Made by a program: the position numbers and the translations under genes. DNA of 64,000 nucleotides from Callaeas wilsoni (taxonomy: Eukaryota > Chordata > Aves > Passeriformes > Callaeidae): assembly GCA_013398955.1 (NCBI GenBank), contig VWPU01005280.1:17795-81794 (forward strand). Direction: 5' to 3'. Shown here in pieces: positions 1 through 16,459 of the stretch (its first letter is position 1; every line of letters starts with the position of its first letter). The notes below the pieces were generated by a model, which worked only from the letters and a program-made list of their open reading frames with translations, ran no database searches and was not told where the DNA came from.

Positions 1-2164
1 CCCAAAGACATAAAAGAAGATACAATGCTGCCTTCTGTTAAGAGTGTCTTCCAGAGTTTGGGAGGTTTTTTGTCTGCAGTAGAATATGGAAAACTATAGA
101 AATTTTTTTTAAAGTTTAGTTATGCCCAAAATATACACACATGTTTATTTAAGTAGTAGGAAAGGATTATTATAAAATGGGGTTTCGGAGAGGGAGAAAT
201 ATATATTATTACTTACTTGAAAAATAACCTATAAAAACACCAGCTCTTTTCCCACATTTCAAATTTTTTTCTGACATAAGACAATTAGCTCAATTACCTA
301 CATATTTTACACAGTCAGAAATTCTGAGTGTTCTAAACAGAAATCTTGAAACATTTAATTTTAAGCATCTGAAAGACTGAAACAGTTCATTTTTTAAATT
401 TTCAAGCTCAGTCAAACATTTTGATATTCCTAAGTCAAAATGCTATATTTTGGTGCCATACTCTCATTAGAAGACATTTTGGATAAATTAAAGCTGGTAT
501 TTTTGCCTGCTTGAGCTCCCTCATTACAAAACAAAAGGACTGCAAATTAGCTTTCAGAGCAACTATGGAACCTTTGCACGAAAAAATTAGACATTTATAA
601 AATGGAGGCAAGCATCACTGCTAGACTAAAAGCCAGGAGGAGTAAATCTGCATAATATTTCATATATATATATATATGAAATATATATGTGTGTATATGT
701 GTGTACGTATGTGTACACTATATAATAATATACTATTATTTCATATAGTTTAGCTATTCAAAAAAAATTAATCAAGAATCATTCACCAAAAGCCAGAATT
801 AAATGCATGATTTTGGCAGTTTCATTTGGAACCATTGGTATAGCCCTTTCTGTGCAAACACGGATACTATGCAGTCCAATATAAAATTCTACAACATATA
901 AAATGCTACAACAGAAGCATTTAGCATTTCCAAGAAATTGGGCAAAGTAACATCCACTGTTCCCTACGTACATCAGAGTCAATAATAACTTTCCTAAAAA
1001 AAAGTTATGCTTTCTTGTTTCAGCTCCTATTACATGTTGTTTGAAAGAACATTCAGAAGATGGTGCCTAGTCTCTATCTTTGCCAATATTTAATATAAAC
1101 GCCTTCCATAAAATTATAGAGAATTCTCCTAAAATTATTTACCAACCTAGTGAAAGATTTTTCCCTACTGCCTCCATTAGGACTGTCTCAGACAGTGCAG
1201 CTCTCACTACCTTAAGAACCATCTCCCTTCCTTAAACTTTCTTTTTCTTTCTATTTTACACTCTGATGCATGTATAACCCTATCTTCCTAGCCTTTGTTT
1301 CCTTCACTAAAAGGGTGTGCCCTCCTTAAAACTATCTCATAAACAAGCTCTCCATTCTCTTTATGTTTCTAATACTCCTTCTTTCCTCTTTCCTTCTTCA
1401 GTTACATTGATCTTTCTTGAATACAGATACTTAGATCAGAGCAGCTAATGTCTCATTAGAGCCTAAGGATATTAATACCCTCCTGCAAATACAATCCTAA
1501 GAGGCTAACAAAGTGTTGTCTTTTACCATAGCCACGTCATGCACTAAAACCAGACTAGTCGATATTTATATTATTCATTTTCCCACATCACTTTATTTGC
1601 CTTTGGGGCACTGAAGTACATTTCTCACACATTATTAACTGGTATAGCATGAACCATCACTTTCCTTCAAAGTAATTGTGCTTGGTCAAACTACAAGGTT
1701 TAAATTTCAGAAAGAAGCTGTTGCTGAAATCCACCTACTGATCTTTTCTGAGTTACTGTTTGTGTTTTGTAACACATCTCACCAATCCCTAATAATGTAC
1801 TCCAGAAAATGTGTCTCCCTTTCTTCTTGGTGGGACCTGTAAGAATTTCACTGAGTCTTGGAAATTTCTTCTACTAAATTACAAGTACAGTTATTCCATG
1901 GAGCTTTGAAAATTTCTGCTACAGAACTATAAGTACTCTTATTTGTACAGTGCCTACAATCATATGACATTTCTCTTGTGACCTCACCACATCTTATACT
2001 TGCTATAGCTTATCTCTTTAACTACATACCTAGACAACTACTGGTGGTTTTTTGGATGTATTCCAGGCATCTAAACTCACAACTGCTAAAATAAAAAACA
2101 GTGAGGAAAACTGTCACATACCTCATAAATTTAAAACCGTAATTTCCTTTGTTTTTTACTGAGC
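1..2164. other. Non-coding, probable FRMD3 intron (downstream of the exon)
   Basis: AT-rich unique sequence with stop codons throughout all frames. No splice-flanked conserved exon was recognised on either strand. The expected next FRMD3 exon (the one that continues the FERM domain after ...DPEKQR) was looked for on the minus strand and not seen. The only structured element is the AT/GT microsatellite at about 661-710. The assignment to an FRMD3 intron is an inference from the exon at 4254-4358. Confidence 0.6.
661..712. repeat. Compound (AT)n/(GT)n microsatellite
   Basis: An alternating run of catatata... passes into an atatatgtgtgtatatgtgtgtac stretch. The AT part is nearly self-complementary. 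This is an ordinary simple repeat, probably length-polymorphic. Confidence 0.85.
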
Positions 2165-2320
2165 TGTCCTGGATTTGGCCAGGACAGAGTTAACTTTTTG
2201 CAGTAACCAGGAGGTGGCAAAGCCTGGAATTGTGTGGGTGTGTCTGGGTTATAATATACTCACATCATTGCTGGGGTGCAGAAGTAAGGAATTCTTGAGC
2301 TTCCAAGAAGATGTTTGTGA
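2165..2320 (+). mobile_element. 5' fragment of an avian ERV LTR
   Basis: The segment starts with tgtcctggatttggcc followed by a gacagagttaac motif. This is the recognisable start of avian ERVL-type LTRs (TGTCCTGG.TTTGGC..GACAGAGTTAA), and the same start occurs inverted at 35080. A 'tgggttataatatac' stretch follows, and similarity fades near 2320. No LTR 3' end, internal region or target duplication is visible, so it is a truncated relic. The family name is from memory of avian LTRs and is not verified. Confidence 0.55.
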
Positions 2321-4448
<2,128 letters not shown>

Positions 4449-7400
4449 TTAAATTTTTTGTTATTCAGATGAGGACAAGGATTTAACCATTTACCTTCTC
4501 TAAAAGATTCAAGAGATTAATGATCAATACACTCCCTGCACATTCACAGATTGGTTAAGAAAATATCGTTACTACTCCTACCTCAGGAAAACTCATGCTG
4601 CTCTAATGGCTACAAATTTCCAATATTTAATATATTACTAACAATCATATTTCCACGGATGCTATAATGGCATAACAGATGCCCATTTACATATAGAATT
4701 TCAAAACACTCTGTGGTTTTTTTATCCCCCAAATTTGAAAGCAGATCTGACTGCAAGTATTCCACTGGATCTTTACAAAGTGCCCGCAGCAAGAGAGATC
4801 TGATCCTTAATTCCCTTAATTAAGTCAGAGCTACAGTACAAGGAACAAATGCCCAAATGACTGAAAGAGAGGTTTTCATCTCTGCATTGTCACTGGGTAA
4901 TGACGGCTTTATAAAATCTTCCTCTTACACATGATATTTAGCAAACAATCTCGTTCTTTCTTTCTGCTTTCTTCAATCTCAGTAGTGTGTTTCCATTCTG
5001 CTCTATCTGCTGCCTAACATGGAGATTACACATGAATTTTCACATTTCTTCTGATCCAGCCAATGTGAATGTTCATGTTGGGTTTTTTTCTGAAATGTGA
5101 TTTGTGTCAATATTAGCATGGAGCTAAAGCTGTTTTACTAAACAGTCCACTCCAAGCAGACAAATGTGCTTCACTACACAGTGGTGTCAGGTCTCTGCAC
5201 TTTTTTCCCTTTATGTTTCTACCCTGGTCCTACACTGAGACGTCTCTGCTGTGGACCAGGTAGCGAGCCTCTACCCTCTGCTGACTTGGAACAATTTGAA
5301 TTTAGCTCTTTAACATCTTTAATATCTGAATAGAATCTACACAGGACATGAAATCACTTTATATAAAAATAATTGCTTTTGTCCAAACTACTCCCTGAAA
5401 ACTTTAATGTTATGCACTGTTCCAACTTTTTTTAAGAAGTTAAGAGGCAATTTAAGCTGTAAAGAGCATGGCAAGCAAAATTGAAGGGTTGGCATCTGTA
5501 TATGTCATGGTACTTCACAAGGCTGGATATTGTTAGCATTTTCATTTTGCACAGGAGCAGCTGAGCCAAAATCAGCACCATGACCTGTCAGAGTTCATAC
5601 TCTGAAGGGCAGGGGAAGCAATGGCCTAGGCACCACCACTGTCTGCTGAGATCTACTGCTTCCCACAGGAAAAATGAGACAGACATGCTTCAAGACTGGA
5701 GGGTTAGAAAACTATACAAATTGTGAACTAAATTTTGGTTCTCTTATCTTTACAATTAATAAGGCATTCTCACTTGGATATAGTTGCTTGTCTTTTCATT
5801 TCCATCACTCAACAAACAGATAACCAATTTAAAAGTACCCTCAGTTAAGGCCCTGACAGAGAGCTGCATTGCCCTTCCTGTATGCTGAGGCTCCTATGGA
5901 AATACCCTTGTCTGCCACAGGGACCTCCTCTCCTCCCAAATTCACTTCCAGCCACAATGAAATTGCTAATTTCTCTACAGATTTCCTTTTCCTAGATATG
6001 GGGGCCTCTGTTTCAAATGCTACAGTGTAAGCCACCTGCTTCCCTTACTCCTATTTGTCTCCACCTTCTATCTCCTATAAATTTAAGTCCTGTATTCTTC
6101 CAAATCCTCCTACTTGCCTGGAGATATCTCCGCCTTGTCTGCACCATGGTGCTTCCATAATTTGTCTTCCCATTTTTAAATAGCCATTGTCAAAGGATGT
6201 TAACACAATTTGTCTGTTTAGTTTGTGCTCATGCAACCCCATGCTGCATTGTTACCTTTTCCCAGGTAAGCTAGCTGCAACAAGTTTCCTTCTGTAATTG
6301 TTTCCTTCTAGCCTCGAGACTTTTAAAAATCAACTCGTTTACTGTTAAGAGTGGTTAACACATACACTGATGTTTTTTTGTGCTGTACTCAGTTACAAGT
6401 ATGGGCATCCTGGAGACAACATAGAAAAAACTTTCCTCAAAAGGAAAAGTCTTACCAAAGACTGAAAAATACAAGAGGAAAACTGTCACTCTCCCTGTGG
6501 CTGACAAAAAAAGGTCTACACTTACACAGTCATATTTCAACTAACTGCTTTCTAACTTCAAATCTTCTAAGTGTCTGCAAAGTTTTGGAACTATGAGAGA
6601 CCATAGAAATACTGACAAGATTGCAAGGTGACTTTTCATTACAAAAGCAGTAGGAAAAATTATAAACATAGATGTGACATTTAGGCTGCACACAGTTTTA
6701 AATGAATCTACAGCAAATTAAATAGGACTGGGAAATAACAATAATTAGATGACTCAGGTACAATCAAACACAAAAACAGATTTTACTGACAACAGTGTAC
6801 AAAAGAAATCCATTTTTAAAACACTGGAAGTGAAGGAACTAGACTATCCATATTTTCATGTGACAACATTAGAGGGTGTTACTGGGAGAACAATCAGTAA
6901 TACAATCTTCTACAACAACCTACTAGAGGTTCACATTCTAATCTATTAATTTTAAAAGCCTTTTGGTTCAGTAACCCAAATAATCACAAATTTCTGACTT
7001 CCTGAAGAAACTGACAACAGGCTGCAGCACACATAATGTTTTTAAATCCAGTAACAACATTCCATTTCTAAAAGGAATTCATGCCCTAGTTTTCTTCCTT
7101 GTAAAATATATGATGGAAACAAACCAAACAAAAAAGAGCAAAAAGCCTCCAAGCTAGATTCATGCTCTAGCAATCTTTAAGCCTTCCATTGATAAACAGA
7201 AGGCACTAGTTAGTAACTTCACCCTTGGTTAGTACACCCTTCAGTTCATTACATTTTAAAAAATATTCAAGAGGCACAAAAGTTGGGTCATTCGGCACGT
7301 GCATAATGTAGTGAGAGTTCTCATATGAAATTGTAAATATTCCACTGTTAAAGCCTTCTAGACATCTGAAATTTTTGAAAAAACACAGATCTTAATTGAT

Positions 7401-9469
7401 ACACAGTGGAAAATACTTGACATGACACACAGCACATAAAGTCCTAATTCGTAATAGATTGTGCGGCAAGAAGGATGGGCAATAGCTGTTATTTTATATT
7501 CTGCAAACAGCATACATAAACATTTTCTACATTTCTCTAACAATGCTTCTAATTCTTCTGAGCTTTAGAATTTAGATCATTTAGAATGATCTTTTTCTAT
7601 TTATTACTACATACTACCATGCTACAAAAGAATATATTAAAACCAAATTTCATTCTGATTTGTGAACGAATCTGGATAACATAAGTTAAGAACTGCCAGT
7701 CATCCACAAGAGAGCAGAGGAATGGATTTGGGTCAGAGAATAATGAATATAAAACATTGCCTGAAATTTTAGACTGTTGCCATATAGCTTTCCAATTAAG
7801 TGATCCTTTAGAAAAAAGAAAACAAACAAAAAAACCCCAAACCAACAAAAAAAATCCGTAAGACATTCTATACAAAAAAATTACTTTGCAGCAATTCAGA
7901 AAAATAATTTTATATTACATTTTAGAATGTTTTTCAGAACATGAAAATATTACATAATAAAAAGGCCATTATTTCAAACATCACTGAAGAATTTCAGCCA
8001 CAAACAACAGGAATCTTAATCAAGTCATACATTTAAAATTTTCACAGCTCAAATACTTGAGAATTATACCACTGTTAACTCAGAAGTCATCAATTATTGT
8101 CCATTAAAGAAGATATAAGCAGGCAGAAACAAGAGTAAGAAAAGAAGCAAGAGATACAAAATGTCCTGAATTGTAATCAATGCATTGTTTTCAATGAAAG
8201 AATACCATTAAATAAGCCACTTTTTTCTAAGCATTAATTCAAATATTTCTATCTATCTCAATAGAGAGATATGTTCCTTCAGATTTTTGTAACCCACGCA
8301 ATGGCTTACAAAAATTTGGAGATTTCTATAAATAATTTGAGGAATGACTTTCTGATTTATTTAGTTAAATAGGCACAGACAAGATGGGTATGTTTTTCCT
8401 AAGGCTGTATTTGAATATCTGACCTTAATACCACTAAAATCCCGCCACAAACCCCAACACGTATGCAACGGATATAATGCCACGTAAACGACAAAATCCC
8501 TGAACACAGAAGGTCAGTTTGCAAATAACTGTTAAACACTGCTTTTTAAGCTGGATCAAAAGTTTTCTTTTCTATTGAAATAAATACGTATCAAACTAAA
8601 CTAGCAGCTGTGGCAAAATAATTAAGCAAAACAGGGGATGTTCTCCACTCCAACCAGATATGAAAGCATGATCACACAGAGTCTTCCACTGATGAACTCA
8701 CAGGGTAACCTGAGTTTGTTCCTTACCTCTAGGAACTGAGTAATAAACTGGAGAAATGCTTCATTTTCCCTACCAGACACTCTTATTACAGCTTCCATTT
8801 CTGCAACTCTGCAAATTTATGACTGAGTAACCTAATTCCTTGGTAATTTCTCTGGTATACAGAAACTAATCCAAACAATAATCTTTGCTGTTCTTGAGCA
8901 ATTTAACACATTATCTCCCTCTCATGCTTGCTTTGGGGTTTTCTTTTTTTATTTCCACTTTCTTGATGCAACTTAAAAAGCAAGGCAGAGTGTAACTTGC
9001 TCTACCAATTTAACAATTCTCCAATGACGTAAAATGAGACCACAAAACCTTTGTGACTGCTTCATAAATCTGAAAGAGAGAGGAAAACTATTTATAGCAG
9101 TTTAAGATCTTACATTCAGTGAAATGTCTTCCGTATTTGCATTTGCTTCACTGTGGAGTTCTGTGTCTATTTATCTGAATGTCGTCACAAGGAAGAGCAA
9201 GAGTCACAAGTAGATTAAACACAATGCTTCTGCTCTATTATCTAACTACTGAAGTCCTGCCAGCTGTGCTTATCTCCGTCAGGAAGCCACTGACATTGCT
9301 AAGAAGCGTGCAGAGTCATAAACACAGTATTTATTTGTACTGGGGATTTCAATACTCATCCCATAAGTGTCTTTACTTGTGCGAACAGCTCCCAACCGTG
9401 ACCCTGCGTGTAAAGCTGGCCACATACTTAAGTACTTAAGTGCTTACTTCAGTGTAAAGATATGCACAA

Positions 9470-9562
9470 AAAAACCCTAAACAAACATCAAACAAACAAA
9501 AACAAACACAAAAACAAACAAAAAAAAAACCAAAAAAAACCCACCAACACAACAAACAAAGC
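9470..9562. repeat. A-rich (CAAA)n/(CAAAAA)n simple repeat
   Basis: About 90 bp of nearly pure A and C on the plus strand, with repeating caaac and caaaaac units and poly-A runs. In FRMD3 transcript sense it reads as a UUUG-rich tract. No adjoining retrotransposon body is recognisable, so it is not clearly a retroposon tail. Confidence 0.8.
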
Positions 9563-10671
9563 ACAATTAAACCAACATTTCTGTCTAAATTAATGGAAAG
9601 TCAGGCTCTCAGGCAAGGCAAGCACACTGTTTGATTGTGTATGTTTGTTATTTTTGGTGTGCAACATATTTTGAAGTTCTATGGATGCAAAAGAATTAAA
9701 TACATGTATTGAAGAACAATCATAATAGAACCATGGAATGATAACTAACCCAGTCAGAAAAACGGACAAGACCAATGTGCCTCTAAGGCACTATCTTCAA
9801 TGCCCACATCTCACATTTTTGACTTTTCTTTGGACATCCTCTACCAGTGATGAGATCATAGTGCTGGGCTTTTCATGAGAGAAATAACTTGAACCCCAAC
9901 GGGCACACGTCTTCCATTTCATCAACAATTATTCCATAGTTCAACACGAGGCCACCTCTCGCACACCAGCTCTCTTACACCAGCTCTCATAGGGCTGTAA
10001 AAGGATATCTGGGAGCAATTCTTTGCTTAGGTCCATTTTGATACAGCTATCATCACATTTGCATTTGTCTCCAGTGGCACAGCAAAAAAGTTCACTAAGC
10101 ATCACTGGCCTGGGATGTGTCCTGGAACGGGACTCATTTAATACCAACCCTTTTGGGGGGAGAACTGAGGGCACAGAGAAGGAAGACAGCTAGACATGCC
10201 TGGATTTCTTAGTATTTCCTAGATGAATTTTTAGGTCTTGCCTGAATAACAGAATCTGGAACAGAACCCTCTTTCTGCAGCAACCAAAGTCACTGAGGTG
10301 GAACAGACTCAACTCTAACATGCCAAAACTGGGTCAGCCCTAACCCTGACAATCTCCAATACCCTCTGCAAATTTCTTCTGGCTCTTTGGATTTACGGAT
10401 TCACTGAGGCTACAAATGACAGCAAGTACTCACAAGACAGATACACAGACAAGTCCTCTGCCAATCTTTTGTTCCTTCTTTGGAAACAACAATAGGAATA
10501 TACGAAAACGTTTCATAAGAACAGAATACTGAATAATGCCATCAAATCATAAAGAACAATAAAAACATGCCTGTTTCATTCCTCAGCTAAAATGATATCT
10601 CTTTAAAAGGAATTCCTTCTTTCCATAATCAGCATCCTACAGCATTTTATACTATTTGAAAATATACTGGA

Positions 10672-10691
10672 AGTCTAGTCTAGTCTAGAAC
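10672..10691. repeat. Short (AGTCT)n tandem repeat
   Basis: Four or so copies of a 5-bp agtct unit (agtctagtctagtctag). Minor simple repeat. Confidence 0.7.
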
Positions 10692-13600
10692 ATTTAACTG
10701 GAAAATTTTCTCAGTTGTAAGAAGAGCCAGTTATAATTTATTTCTTTTATTGTAGCTTAAGTTCCCAAATAAAAAAGGCAACAAACTTTTGCTGAAAGAA
10801 AACAAACAAATTGGAACTGGAGGCTTTTCTTTTAGAAATAAAGTATTTATCATAGATCTTTCTTCTGTTAAGAGTGAAGAATTATATTTCTACAAACCTA
10901 AAACAAAATGGAAAAAAAGCCAATGATTTCTAATGAAAGGCACAAAACACGACACTGCAATAAAGTAGCTGGGATTTACTTAATTATAACAGTCCTCTTC
11001 CACATGTTATTTCTGCAATATATATATTTTGTTCTAAATACTAGTTAATATTTCTATATTAATTAAAAATAATTTGTATCAACATTGTCTAATTCTAGAA
11101 TGTAGAGAAGAAAGAATTTTTAAATCTGTCATTTATAATTTTAAATATTAAAGTATGTGAATAGATAATAGAAAACATTAGAGAACTAATGTCCATTTTA
11201 TTTCATAGGGAATTTAACACTCAGTAGTGATAAAGAATGCTTCATGTCTGAAACACAAAATACCCACAGTTCTCTTGTTTCAGAACTCATTTGGTAACCT
11301 GGAATGGGTCTTAAAGAATATAATTTTCACTAGTCTATCAGTCTTTAAACTCAAATTTCTAAGCTCTTAATAATCAGTTGAGCCCCAAACAATAGATACT
11401 AATAAAGAGAACTAAATGGAAAAGAACCTCATAAACCAGCCTTTACTTACGGTTTCTTTTGGGCAAGAAATATACAAATACATCTTAAAAATAAAGGAGA
11501 AAGGAAAGAAAAAAGAATAATTTACCCAGAAATAACTGCTGCAGTGAGGTCAAAAACATGCTTGTCAAATTCCTCTTATGTGCTAACTTGTTTGGAAAAT
11601 GTAGATCATTACAGGTTTTTTATTTTTCTTTAATTTGCACTATTCATTTGCAACAGATGGACAGATTTGTCCATAAGTCACCATATTTTTACAGTCTCCT
11701 AATTTAGAGGTTATCGTATGAGGGTAGTGGTCAAATAATAATAATATATGAAGAGGAAAAGGAGAAGATTACACCACAGAAAAAATCCTACAAGGCCAGC
11801 CCCATGCAATGAAACCTATTCTAAAAGCAAAATACTATGGAAAATGAAAAGTATAGTCTACTTCACAGTAAAAACTGGACACCAGCAGTGAAGACAGGTA
11901 ACAGCTTTCACACAATCAGTTCTTGACCTCAGTGATATTCTGCAAGTAAATTACTCTGACCCATGGATAAGTCATAAATAATAAAAATAAATATTTATAG
12001 TTCACGTACTGCAGCTCTCAAAAGTCTCCACCAGTCTGGCCAGTAAGCACTGAGGAAACCACAAATGCAATATTCATTTACAGGGCTCATGCTTATTTTA
12101 CTGTTGTGTACATGGGCATCACTTAGCCATTTGGGTTTTATGTTCCTGACAGAAGGCTTGCAACATTAACTGCTTCTGGAAACAGCTTCCATTAGCGCAG
12201 CATTTGTGATGCCATCTGAGGCACTATCGATTTCTTAAAAGGAATTGAGTCCTTCTGTTGATAAATCTATCATTTTATTCAATATCCAGCATTGTTCAGC
12301 AAACCTGACTCTACTTTCTGTCTTTCATTCTTGACATCATACCACATCTAGGAAAGTGGATAAGAGATTTCAAGAATGAGTTCTCAGTCCCCACCTACAA
12401 AGCAACATAAAAGCTGAACCAGGATTTTAGTAAAATTACCTAATGTCCCCCAGTACAGGTGACGGTCAACAATCCTCTCTTGGCCTGAATTTTCTCAGTA
12501 GCTTCAAAAGACCCAGAAAAATTAGTACATTTTCATGTACAAATCTAAGTACCATTCTTTAAATATACAGATACATAGCAGTGTGCCCTTATTTCACAAA
12601 AATGTTTTTAAAAAAGAAAAGCAACAAAAGCACTCCTGGCCAAACAAGACACTTCCCTGAGCACAGGCAAAAGAGAGACTCAGCACTGTGTGACACAGCT
12701 CATTTATGCTGCCCACATGAAAACAGCCAGCTGGGGCTGTGGCTAGAATGCCCCTTAGTGAGCACATTTCAGGGCTCAGCTGAAAGTACGGAACCCTGAC
12801 CATGGTAAGGGTCGTGCAGGAACAGGCGCACCTTTGCTTCCACACCAGGTGGGAGACTATGGCTGCAGCAGAGAAGGGCAGCTTGAAAGAAGCTCTGAGT
12901 AGAACTAGGGAACCCCTGCAAGCACTGAGAGTGACACCTCAGCTGGTCTCCTTCACGCCCCTCACAGCCTGGGGTTATCCCCGCATGTTCCTCGCCTTGC
13001 ATGAGGAAATACATCATGAATGCCTGCAAGGGTGACATGGGATGTGCATGCACTGGTGAGAGGAATGGAGGAAGAAAAGATCATGGAACATAATCCCCAG
13101 AGGGGATGAATTAATGCCCATTTGAAAGGCTGTTAGGGCGATGTGAAAGGCAAAGAGCCTACATAATGAACAGAATATATGAGTAGATACTACAGAAATT
13201 TGATCCATCACTATGCGGATTATTTCAGAATCACAAACCCAGCTGTGTAGTCATTGATCTGACAATATTGTTTCTGGAGCACACCCAATCACAACAAGTG
13301 CTGCAACTCACAAATAGTGTCTCCTGACAGACAAGACCCTCAGTGATGAAGTCAACAGCTCTCAGTGAACCAGCTGAAAGTGCAACTCATACACTAATCT
13401 GATGTGATAAGGGCCTAGATAAAAACTTTTGGTTAACTGAGGAACCCTCACCATGCTATGCACTTGAACTGTCAGGTAGACGTACCATATAATTATATCA
13501 TTATGTTTCAGAGGACATTTGTCATATACTTACTGTGGATTTTCAAAAAAGTTTTTATGGAAGAGGGTGAGGATAAACAAAAAGATCTCCCACTTTCTAC

Positions 13601-16319
13601 TTATTTAGAATCCATCAACACACATTTTGTTCAACTACTTATCTTGCTTACCTGCCTCAGCTAAGTAACTCCTTTCTATCCATCTTTTGTAATATTTCAG
13701 TATGCTTAATCACTTATCCCATGTGCTTTGACTGCAGAAAGTTTGTAACTTCAAAGATCATGTTGGCTCATTTCCCACTCAGCAAAGTGCTTTATTCCTG
13801 TACTTTCTTTCAGCAGACTGTAGGAATAATTTTACCATGAGGAACTATTTCCAAGCTGCTCAACTAGTGCTTTATAGACATATATGGTTAAATATATTTT
13901 CCTGTTAGAAATAATCACACAGAAAAGAATCTTTCATCAATACATTTTCCCCCCTCATAATAATCCCAGTTGTTAAATGCTTGTTTTGAAGGAAAACAAA
14001 CATTAAACTTACAAGATTAGACATTCAATCTTTGAAAGAGTAAATTGATGGTAGATTTAACACACTGGAGAAAGTCCTCCAGAAGCATTCCTTGGACATG
14101 GTGCCTACACCAATGGACCCCAACGGTATTTGATAAAAGCCAGCTATTGGAATCAGGGGCGGAACTCCTTCTCTGTGTCATGCAAGTTTCTGTCTCTTTG
14201 CCAAAGAAAAAGTTCTCAGCTCACATGGTTTTTTTTGTAGTAGAGAAAGCTGGATTGAGTTTTTTTCTTTCTTTCTATCTTTCTCTCTTTCAGGAGGTCA
14301 TTCAGTCCTTGGAAGACATACAAACTACCTCATTAGCACTACCTAAAATAAAACCTCAATTTGATAGCATAGCCAGAACTACCCTTGCATTTGTAATCAT
14401 CACCTCACAAAATTACAACTGTGGTCTTTTTTTTTTTTTTCACCGTTTTAAGAAGAATTTATAAGAATACAGATTTAAAACAATGTCTTTCTGAACTTCT
14501 TTTAACTATCATCACAAAAAACCCAACACACTATATAAATTCAAACAAAGGGCTCTACAGACTTGTGGTTCCATTAACCATAGCTGCAAAAAAAGAAGAT
14601 AATAAAGCAATACATTTTACAGACCCCATAATTGTTTCACCTTTACTAGACTTCACTTTCTCCCTTACTGTGTCAGATTCATCTTCATCTTTCTGTCATG
14701 TACTCATACTTCCTGTTCCCACACACTCAGCAGAGATCAAAGGCAAGCTGACCTCACTTTTTACTGTTTCAGTAATTGGTCTGTTTTCCACATTTTTCAG
14801 TTGGGGAACATACTGGCACACTATTAAAATGCATCCTTTTCAACTAAGTTGGGAACTTACCATACTTTTTTGTCTTCTTAGCAGTAGTTACTCTTGTATC
14901 CCTTTTAAGATGCCCTCCTCCAAAATAAATCCTAGGGTGCTGCAAATGTTCCTTTCTACCTAGTAAATGGAAAGCAAAGCCCTGAATTACATATGAAATG
15001 TATGTAACTCACTTTTCCTGACCTTACAGAAATACTGTTCTGTCTATTCTCTCATGTCTATCCAGGGTAAAATTTGCTGTCTTTGATATTTATAAAATTT
15101 TAGCTCTCGGCTGAAACTGAATGAAAAAAAGAGGGGGGGAAAAAGACTTCAGATTATGTGTTTATATACTGGAAGTTTTCTGATATGTTCCACAGGGCTG
15201 GCATTTGGGGAAAGCATTGAAAAATCAGTGGATGCAGAGGATGTTTAAGTACACTGAGCAATTTCCTTTAACTACTCACATGGCCTGTTACAACTGAACA
15301 CCAAACTCATTAAAACAAGCAAAAAACAAAAGATGATGCTTAACAGGATCACCTGTATCGATTTTACCATGTTTAGTGGTAGATAAAAAAAGCCATACAT
15401 CCTGTATGCAAAGGAGTACAGTTTTCCCAAGCAAATTTTTTCACAGAATGTGCCTTCTTAACAGGTATTTAAGCATCAAACCATAATTTTGGAAATAAAC
15501 TGCTGTTCTCACACACGTGATTATGAAGTGGAAGGAGAGCTGGCAAAAATTATAACGTACAGTAACTTTGATAAATAGATAGTACAGCTGATTCCTAGGT
15601 CACTGTTGCATCAGAAAGGTCTCTCTTTAAATTCCTGTCACATTTAGAATTGCAGCACAGCAATAGCAAATATCAGGATGACAACTAAGCAACTTGAAAA
15701 AGGAGGGAATGGCTTTGAATATTACTGTAAAATAAGAAGTTAAGTAAGATTTCTTATTCTCCTCTGAGACTTGAAAACCTGTGCTGAACCACTTGTAATT
15801 TGGGCGCAAACTAAGGCTACATTCTCCTCACCCAAATCACCTACTGGTACTACAGTCTTGAGTGAAAAAAAAAAAAGATCTTAAAAAGTGTCTTAAGAAA
15901 GAGCTAGATCCAGTGCAAAGCTGACATGCAGATTATAAGAAGCAAAGCTCTGACAGCTTTGTACCTGCTCTGCCAAAACTGACTGCAAAACCTCAGGATG
16001 AAATTATTTTATACTGAACCTCTTTTTCAAAACTGGAGAAGTTACATAAATGAGCAGATGACACCAAAGAAGAAAAGGTACCTTGTCTTGCAGCACAAGA
16101 CAACTTTTTGGATTTCTCTGTCGCTTGACACATTGATGCTAAAAGAACTTTTGGTAAACAAAGCAAGAAACAAGCCAGTATGAAAACTGGTGAGTGAGCA
16201 ATAGGTCATTTCAGTGCCCTTGCACCCTTCCTCGTGGGATGCAGCAATCCTTAGCCATGTGCCCTAAGTACAAGAAAAGCAGCAAGCAGAAGAAAAGCAG
16301 AGAACAGGGGAAGACCACT

Positions 16320-16459
16320 GGGATTAGCTCAGTTGGTTAGAGCATGCTAATGTCATGGTTGTGGCTTCATCCTCGTAAGGGCCATTCACCTAAGAACTGG
16401 ACTTGATGATCCTTATGGGTGCCTTCCAACTCAGAATATTCCATAATTCTGTGATTCTT
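16320..16459 (+). mobile_element. tRNA-Ile/CR1-tailed SINE (TguSINE1-like)
   Basis: The 5' part (about 16320-16384) is a degenerate tRNA-Ile copy. It starts with GGGATTAGCTCAGTTGGTTA and so carries an intact-looking RNA polymerase III A box (TAGCTCAGTTGG). A diverged B box lies at about 16363-16373 (GGCTTCATCCT against GGTTCGATCCC), and a final GGGCCA closes the head. The 3' part (about 16398-16459) is a CR1 3'-end tail: 'actggacttgatgatcc...gggtgccttccaactcagaatattc' and the typical ATTCTGTGATTCT terminus. The 7-mer GGAAGAC occurs just before the element (16309-16315) and just after it (16460-16466), a possible target duplication with a few filler bases on the left. This architecture matches TguSINE1 of songbirds, which relies on CR1 enzymes for mobility. 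It is not a functional tRNA gene. Confidence 0.85.

Noticed and set aside
5765..5815. Candidate upstream FRMD3 exon on minus (…LLSDGNEKTSNYIQ followed by gtgag)
   Set aside because: Weak resemblance only, two residues too long and mostly mismatched, whereas the neighbouring exon is almost invariant. No good acceptor in place.
14421..14963. 180-codon open frame on plus
   Set aside because: No recognisable domain, the start lies in a poly-T run, composition is low-complexity hydrophobic, and there are no flanking exon signals. A chance open frame.
16320..16392. Functional tRNA-Ile gene
   Set aside because: The anticodon arm and B box are degenerate and the copy is fused to a CR1 tail, so it is a SINE head.
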